The notes below the pieces were generated by a model. It saw only the letters and a list, made by a program, of their open reading frames with translations, was not told where the DNA came from and did not search any database. From the NCBI GenBank assembly GCA_015663215.1, contig DQSP01000148.1, forward strand, positions 1 to 19,132: a stretch of DNA of 19,132 nt, given 5' to 3'. The position numbers and the translations under genes were made by a program. Positions 14,595 through 19,132 of the stretch are shown piece after piece. Source of the stretch: Sulfurimonas sp. GTDB lineage: Bacteria; Campylobacterota; Campylobacteria; Campylobacterales; Sulfurimonadaceae. How positions within the stretch are numbered: the stretch's first letter is position 1; every line of letters starts with the position of its first letter.

Positions 14595-17333
14595 TTATGC
14601 CACTACCTGTATGTCTTCTTTTAATTTTTGGCTAATTCCTAGTAATCCTAATGGATCTATAGCCATAATAATCTGTCCATTTCCTAAAAGAGCTGTTCCA
14701 CTAAAGAGTGGGTGCCCTTCCATTATGCCTACAAGAGGTTTTTGGACAACATCAAGTTGCCCTAAGAACTCATTGACCACTACTGCGAGTAGATTGTTTT
14801 TAATATTTAAGACTACTATGGAGAGTGGTTTTTCTTTCATATCATCTTCATTAAGCATACTTTTGATAAATAAAAGAGGTATAACATCTCCTCGAATATA
14901 AATAAATGGCTCATTATGTAAGTATTCAATACTTTTACGCTCAATTTTAACTGTTTCACTTACACTATCCATAGGAATTCCATAATGAATATGGTTCATC
15001 TCAATATGAAGAAGAGAAGTAACAGCTAAAGACATAGGAATAGCAAGTGTTATAACTGTACCTTCATTTGCTTTGGTTGTAATACCTATACTTCCTCCAA
15101 AACCTTCTATAGACTTTTTAACAACATCCATTCCAACACCACGTCCACTAAACTCTGTAATAGTATCTGCTGTGGAGAGTCCTGGAAGAAGTACTAACTC
15201 TGCCATCTCTTTTTCACTCAGTGCATCAATCTCTTCAGGAGTCATCAGTCCTTTTTCTAGTACTTTACTCGCAACTTTTTCAACATTGATTCCAGCACCA
15301 TCATCAATGATTTCTATAATAATTCTATCAGATTGTGCATATGCATTTAACTTCACGGATCCCGTAGGGTTCTTTCCTTTTTGATCACGTACATCTGGCA
15401 TCTCAACACCATGGTCAAGTGAGTTTCTCATTATATGTATCATTGGATCAGCTAACATTTCTATCATATTTTTATCTAACTTCGTTTCACCACCAACCAT
15501 TTCTAGTTTTACTTTTTTACCAAGTGTTTTAGCAATATCACGAACAAGCTTAGGATACCTATCAAATACATATGAAATAGGTAACATTCGCATACCCATA
15601 ATAAGGTCTTGGAGTTGTTCTGATAAACGATTTATAAAAATATACTTATCCATTATCTCGCGTTTAATCTGATCGTGTGTCATAGTAATGACATTATCAG
15701 CTAAGTAAGGAAGTGAATTTTTAGCAACAAGCAGTTCTCCAACAACATTCATCAGTGAATCTATAGACTCTTGTTCTACTTTAACTGCCTTTCCTACTAC
15801 TGCTTTTTGTTTCTCTTCTTTTGGCTCTTTTTTCACAACAGCTTTTGCTGCTTTAGCAGTTGGAGCTTTTACTACTTCTGCTGCAACTGGAATGCTCTCT
15901 TTAGCTACAACTTCTGCTTTTGCTTCAGGTATTTTTTCTTCTTCTTTTAGTTCGCTAGATACTGAAGTAGAAACAGTAATATCCGTTAATCCTAACTCTG
16001 CATTTAAAAATCCTTCAACATCTTGTAATGTAGTTAGTTCAGGCATATCGGGTATGTATTTTCTCGCATGTTCAAGTGTCACTACTATACGTAATAAATC
16101 TTCATCACTCTCTATATATTCAATTGCCTTTTTCTGTTGCTCAAAAATACCATGTAAAACTGGTGCAATATTTTCATTTAACTCTTCTACAGAAGATTCA
16201 AAAGATGTTTCTTCTTTTATTTCTTCATCTTTAGGTATAGAATTTACTTCTGCAAGATATTCGCCGCCACCATTATATGCATCCCCAGCTGCTAGTGAAC
16301 CAAAAAAACTACCTAATTTAGGAGTATCTTCTTCTTTTATAAGTCCCACTATATCTAAAAAGCGTTCCATCTTAGCATGCTGTATAGTATCAAGTCCAAC
16401 AAGTTCCATAGCACTTGACACTTCCTCTTTTATGCTCGATAAATCTAAATCCTCTGCAACACTTGCCAACTCTTTTAAGGAGTCAATCTGAAGACCACTG
16501 TCGCCTCTTGAGATACTGAGTAAAGTTTCTACATCCAAAGGTAAAAAAGCTAACTCGTCTATAAAGTTAAACAATGAATCTTCTATCTCTTCGTATGTTG
16601 CATAAATAAAAGCCACCAAAGAAGCTTTGAGTAAAAGTCCATCTTCATCTTCTGTTCCGCTAAGAACACCTTTCGCATTTTCATCACCCATACATGAGAA
16701 CACACCAAGAACTTTATCTCCAAGGAGACTAAGTGTATAAACAGGATCATTTCCATATACCATACATGAATCATCTATATCAAATGTAACTGCATATAAG
16801 TTTGCCTCAGAACAAAAATTTTCATCTACTTCAGGATTAATAAAATTAATTTTACTGCTATCTACACCACGTAAAGTATTGAGAGGAAGGTTTAAAATGT
16901 CTTCTTTATCTGCATACATAAATGGACAAGCCCAAGCTTTCTCACCCTCAACTTCTTTACCCATTTGTTCACTTAAGTTAGCGACAATAGTTGCTACGAC
17001 TTCTTCATCAGCATCAACTATATCACCAGTCTCTTCTGCTGCTTCTATTAGGTTGACAACTTCATCAAAGGCATCGTAAAGAACTTCAACCATTGACTCT
17101 TTAAACTCTATCTTTCCTGCTCGAAGCATATCAAGTAAGTCTTCTGCATGGTGAGTAATGTTTTTAACAGCTTCAAATCCAACAATACCACTACCACCTT
17201 TAAGTGTATGTGCAGCACGAAATACAGAGTTAAGTAGTTCTGGGTCATCACCACCGATTTCACCAATATTTTGATCGATAAAGGCTAAATTTTCACGGGC
17301 TTCACTTAAAAACTGTTCTAATAATTGATCCAT
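14595..17333 (-). CDS. cheA: CheA chemotaxis histidine kinase with extended P1-P3 linker
   Basis: A 912-residue CheA. Seen: N-terminal P1 HPt domain with FRAAHTLKGGSG (phospho-acceptor H42), a long region 130-470 with a P2-like part (for example FDIDDSCMVYG, FNFIDEL) and coiled helical segments, and an Ala/Lys/Glu-rich linker (about 470-515). The P3 dimer helices follow from about 518 (QESIDSLMNVVGELL), then the P4 kinase domain with N box MRNSLDHG (about 633-640), G1 DDGAG (about 675) and G2 GRGVGMD (about 728), and a P5 CheW-like domain from about 770 to the end. There is no C-terminal REC fusion, unlike the Campylobacter jejuni F3-type CheA. It autophosphorylates and passes phosphate to the CheYs next door. 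AGGAG lies six bases before the ATG. Confidence 0.95.
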   Translation of the reverse strand: MDQLLEQFLSEARENLAFIDQNIGEIGGDDPELLNSVFRAAHTLKGGSGIVGFEAVKNITHHAEDLLDMLRAGKIEFKESMVEVLYDAFDEVVNLIEAAEETGDIVDADEEVVATIVANLSEQMGKEVEGEKAWACPFMYADKEDILNLPLNTLRGVDSSKINFINPEVDENFCSEANLYAVTFDIDDSCMVYGNDPVYTLSLLGDKVLGVFSCMGDENAKGVLSGTEDEDGLLLKASLVAFIYATYEEIEDSLFNFIDELAFLPLDVETLLSISRGDSGLQIDSLKELASVAEDLDLSSIKEEVSSAMELVGLDTIQHAKMERFLDIVGLIKEEDTPKLGSFFGSLAAGDAYNGGGEYLAEVNSIPKDEEIKEETSFESSVEELNENIAPVLHGIFEQQKKAIEYIESDEDLLRIVVTLEHARKYIPDMPELTTLQDVEGFLNAELGLTDITVSTSVSSELKEEEKIPEAKAEVVAKESIPVAAEVVKAPTAKAAKAVVKKEPKEEKQKAVVGKAVKVEQESIDSLMNVVGELLVAKNSLPYLADNVITMTHDQIKREIMDKYIFINRLSEQLQDLIMGMRMLPISYVFDRYPKLVRDIAKTLGKKVKLEMVGGETKLDKNMIEMLADPMIHIMRNSLDHGVEMPDVRDQKGKNPTGSVKLNAYAQSDRIIIEIIDDGAGINVEKVASKVLEKGLMTPEEIDALSEKEMAELVLLPGLSTADTITEFSGRGVGMDVVKKSIEGFGGSIGITTKANEGTVITLAIPMSLAVTSLLHIEMNHIHYGIPMDSVSETVKIERKSIEYLHNEPFIYIRGDVIPLLFIKSMLNEDDMKEKPLSIVVLNIKNNLLAVVVNEFLGQLDVVQKPLVGIMEGHPLFSGTALLGNGQIIMAIDPLGLLGISQKLKEDIQVVA

Positions 17334-17342
17334 AATCTGCTC

Positions 17343-17708
17343 CTATTTCTTTACTAAAATATCTATATATGCTTGAAGTTGGTCTGGTTTAATTGGTTTT
17401 GTTTCAAAAAGATTTGCCCCTACTTTGTAGGCATTTATCTTATCTTCTTCTTTAGCTTGAGTCGTAACCATAATAACCGGAACATTTTTATTTTCTTCTT
17501 GTTTACGTAAATCTTTTATGAAAGAATATCCGTCCATAATGGGCATATTTACATCTACAAGATACAAATCTATCTTAGCACCCAAACTTTTTTCAAGTGC
17601 TTCCATCCCATTTTCAGCTTCTACTATCTCCATACCCATTGTTTTGAGTATAGCACTATGGTAGTTTCTCACTGTCTTTGAATCATCTACAACCATTATT
17701 GTTGACAT
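17343..17708 (-). CDS. cheY: CheY response regulator (second in operon)
   Basis: A 121-residue single-domain REC. Seen: acidic D8/D9, phospho-acceptor D52 (LVDVNMPIMDG), T82 (VTT), F101 and K104 (FETKP). All are CheY-type positions. Two adjacent ATGs exist at 17711 and 17708. The second has AGGAG six bases upstream, the first only three, so 17708 was chosen. It lies six bases after the CheZ-like gene and 9 bases before cheA, which is probably its kinase. Whether it binds the flagellar switch or is a phosphate sink cannot be told from sequence. Confidence 0.92.
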   Translation of the reverse strand: MSTIMVVDDSKTVRNYHSAILKTMGMEIVEAENGMEALEKSLGAKIDLYLVDVNMPIMDGYSFIKDLRKQEENKNVPVIMVTTQAKEEDKINAYKVGANLFETKPIKPDQLQAYIDILVKK

Positions 17709-17717
17709 CATATTCTC

Positions 17718-18110
17718 CTAAAAAAATTCTATTTCATCATCAGCATGTTCTGCTGCATGTTTACCTGAAAATCTACTTTTCTTCTCTTTTGCCTCTGCTA
17801 ATGTAGCTTGCAGTTTCTCTTGAAGCTTCACTATACTCTGCTGTGCCAAATCCTCATCACTCTTAAAAGCATGAGAAAACATCTCTATACTTATTTTCAT
17901 ACTATCTATAGCTTCATTTGTAGCAGTCAACTGTTGGGTTATAATGTCTTGATACTGAAGTGCTGTAGAGATATCCTCGTCAATTTCTAATTTATTTCTT
18001 TCTATAAAACCGCTCATCTTCATTAAAGATTCATTTGACAACTCCATCACATCAACTTGTACATCTTTAATATGGTTAAGAAGTTCTTCTATCGATTCAA
18101 GCATCATCAT
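17718..18110 (-). CDS. Small CheZ-like protein, putative CheY phosphatase
   Basis: A 130-residue protein between two cheY genes. Seen: two predicted amphipathic helices. The first carries ALQYQDIITQQL (50-61) with D55 and Q59 in the D-x-x-x-Q spacing of CheZ catalytic residues (D143/Q147 in E. coli, ...FQDLTGQ...). It has a Lys/Glu-rich coil and a C-terminal acidic/aromatic tail ADDEIEFF, like the CheY-docking end of CheZ. E. coli CheZ is about 214 residues and the Helicobacter relative is larger, so this is a minimal form. The flanking cheY genes fit a CheY-P phosphatase. No homology search was done. ATG 18110 has AAGGGA six bases upstream and lies 11 bases after the preceding cheY. Confidence 0.65.
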   Translation of the reverse strand: MMMLESIEELLNHIKDVQVDVMELSNESLMKMSGFIERNKLEIDEDISTALQYQDIITQQLTATNEAIDSMKISIEMFSHAFKSDEDLAQQSIVKLQEKLQATLAEAKEKKSRFSGKHAAEHADDEIEFF

Positions 18111-18121
18111 ATTTTATCCCT

Positions 18122-18496
18122 TTATGCCGGTAAACGCAGTACTCTTGATATAGCCTGTTTAAGCTGTGCTGGGTTAAATGGTTTAACAATCCAGCCTGTC
18201 AAACCAAGTGCTTTACCTTGTACTTTAAGTTCAGGTTTTGTTTCAGTTGTTAGCATTAAAGTCGGTGTTCTCTTTGTTGCAGCAACTGCTCGTAACTCTT
18301 TTAAAAACTCAAATCCATTCATAACTGGCATATTTAAATCTGTTATGATTAAGTCTGGTGTCATTCCTGCTTTTATCTCAGCTAATGCTACTTGAGCCTC
18401 TGTGTATTGTTTTACTTCTATTGGCATCGAGTTTGTAACCATTCTCGTTGAGGCTAAGGCTGTTTCACTATCATCTACAAATATTACTAATGGCAT
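18122..18496 (-). CDS. CheY-like response regulator (first in operon)
   Basis: A 124-residue single REC domain. Seen: D8/D9, phospho-acceptor D53 (ITDLNMPVMNG), T83 (LTT), W102 at the aromatic switch position and K105 (IVKPF). W102 in place of Tyr/Phe and the GWIVKPF block set it apart from the other CheY in this operon, so the two may have different partners. The ATG at 18496 has AAGGA eight bases upstream. It begins 24 bases after the cheR stop. Confidence 0.9.
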   Translation of the reverse strand: MPLVIFVDDSETALASTRMVTNSMPIEVKQYTEAQVALAEIKAGMTPDLIITDLNMPVMNGFEFLKELRAVAATKRTPTLMLTTETKPELKVQGKALGLTGWIVKPFNPAQLKQAISRVLRLPA

Positions 18497-18520
18497 TTTT
18501 TTTCCTTTTATTAAATTTAA

Positions 18521-19132
18521 TTACTTTTGATATATTAAAGTACTATCGACTTTTTTGGCATTAAATACCGAAACAATTCGACTCATATATTCAGCATGCC
18601 CTAAAAGAACATAACCACCTGGATTGAGCATGTCATAAAATGTCATTGCTACCTCTTTTCTTGATGCATCATCAAAATAGATAAGCATATTTCTTGAGAA
18701 AATGACATCAAATTTTCCGAGTTTATGCATCTGTGCTTTATCAAAAATATTTACAACCTGAAAGTCTACACTTCCTTGTAAATCTTCGCCTAACTCATAA
18801 CCAAGTGCTTTTTTGTTAAACCATCTTCCTAAAATATCTTTAGGTATCGCATGAATTGCTCTATCACTATACTTAGCGATTTGTGCTTTTTTAATAACAG
18901 TTGAGTCGATGTCTATACCAACAACTTCAATATCTCGTTCTTCAACTACTTTTCCCTCTTCAACTATATGCAAAATAATAGAGTAAGGTTCTTCCCCAGT
19001 TGAGCATGGCGAGGAGAGTATTCTTAAAGGTTTCGATGCTGGTAGTGAAGCATGCAGTTCTGGTAAAATTTTATTTACAAGTACTTCAAACTGGTCCTTT
19101 TCTCTAAAGAAATATGTTTCGTTGACAGTAAC
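18521..19132 (-). CDS. cheR: CheR chemoreceptor methyltransferase, C-terminal 203 residues (cut by right edge)
   Basis: Read leftward from the right edge with no stop; an internal TTG at 18973 is not the true start. Seen: VNETYFFRE (the CheR methyltransferase-domain start), SAM motif SSPCSTGEEPYSI, FSRNMLIYFDD, and PGGYVLLGHAEY near the C-terminus. CheR adds methyl groups from SAM to receptor glutamates for adaptation. It is missing about 70 N-terminal residues. It has no C-terminal extension. A matching cheB was not seen in the window. Confidence 0.96.
   Translation of the reverse strand, partial: VTVNETYFFREKDQFEVLVNKILPELHASLPASKPLRILSSPCSTGEEPYSIILHIVEEGKVVEERDIEVVGIDIDSTVIKKAQIAKYSDRAIHAIPKDILGRWFNKKALGYELGEDLQGSVDFQVVNIFDKAQMHKLGKFDVIFSRNMLIYFDDASRKEVAMTFYDMLNPGGYVLLGHAEYMSRIVSVFNAKKVDSTLIYQK

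Noticed and set aside
15892..16491. 199-residue plus-strand frame opposite cheA
   Set aside because: Ser/Phe-rich shadow translation of the cheA antisense strand with no domain and no ribosome-binding site.
18521..18973. A CheR beginning at the internal TTG at 18973
   Set aside because: The frame stays open to the right edge and encodes the CheR hallmarks VNETYFFRE and SSPCSTGEEPYSI upstream of it.

Overview
The window looks like a chromosomal segment of a Campylobacterota (Epsilonproteobacteria) bacterium, probably a Sulfurimonas-like one. This rests on low G+C, mostly leftward operons with many 1-4 base stop/start overlaps, and the order rplU-rpmA-obg-proB-fmt-birA-parA-parB, which I recall from Campylobacter jejuni. 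No rRNA, tRNA, insertion sequence, phage gene or CRISPR array was seen. Every gap between genes is under 150 bases. The taxonomic call is inference; no database was searched.

Region A (1-5312, minus strand) is a housekeeping run. It starts with ribosomal proteins L21 and L27, then the Obg GTPase, glutamate 5-kinase (proline synthesis), methionyl-tRNA formyltransferase, biotin ligase, and the chromosome-partition pair ParA and ParB. ParB runs off the left edge. A likely promoter lies just upstream of rplU, and a perfect hairpin lies between rpmA and obg.

Region B (5420-10798, minus strand) is a tight mixed operon: a TrmN6-like methyltransferase, a YkgJ-type cysteine-cluster protein, a TPR lipoprotein, trpC, a small lipoprotein, dapE, a periplasmic thioredoxin-fold protein and RidA. 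kdsB (LPS Kdo activation) is the only plus-strand gene. It diverges from this operon at an 18-base intergenic core that holds two facing TATAAT boxes.

Region C (11583-19132, minus strand) is a chemosensory operon. In transcription order it encodes CheR (cut by the right edge), a CheY, a short protein with CheZ-like features, a second CheY, a 912-residue CheA, a CheW, a small STAS-like protein, a second ParA-type ATPase, a 445-residue response regulator, and a small cysteine-containing protein. The logic is a complete phospho-relay: CheA and CheW signal to two CheYs, with CheR adaptation and a putative compact phosphatase. The ParA may position the array, and the large response regulator may be an extra output or scaffold. 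No chemoreceptor or CheB is in view.

The most interesting items are the miniature CheZ-like protein (D55-x-x-x-Q59 plus an acidic/aromatic tail), the similar C-terminal tail on the 445-residue response regulator, and the STAS/ParA pair without a nearby ParB.
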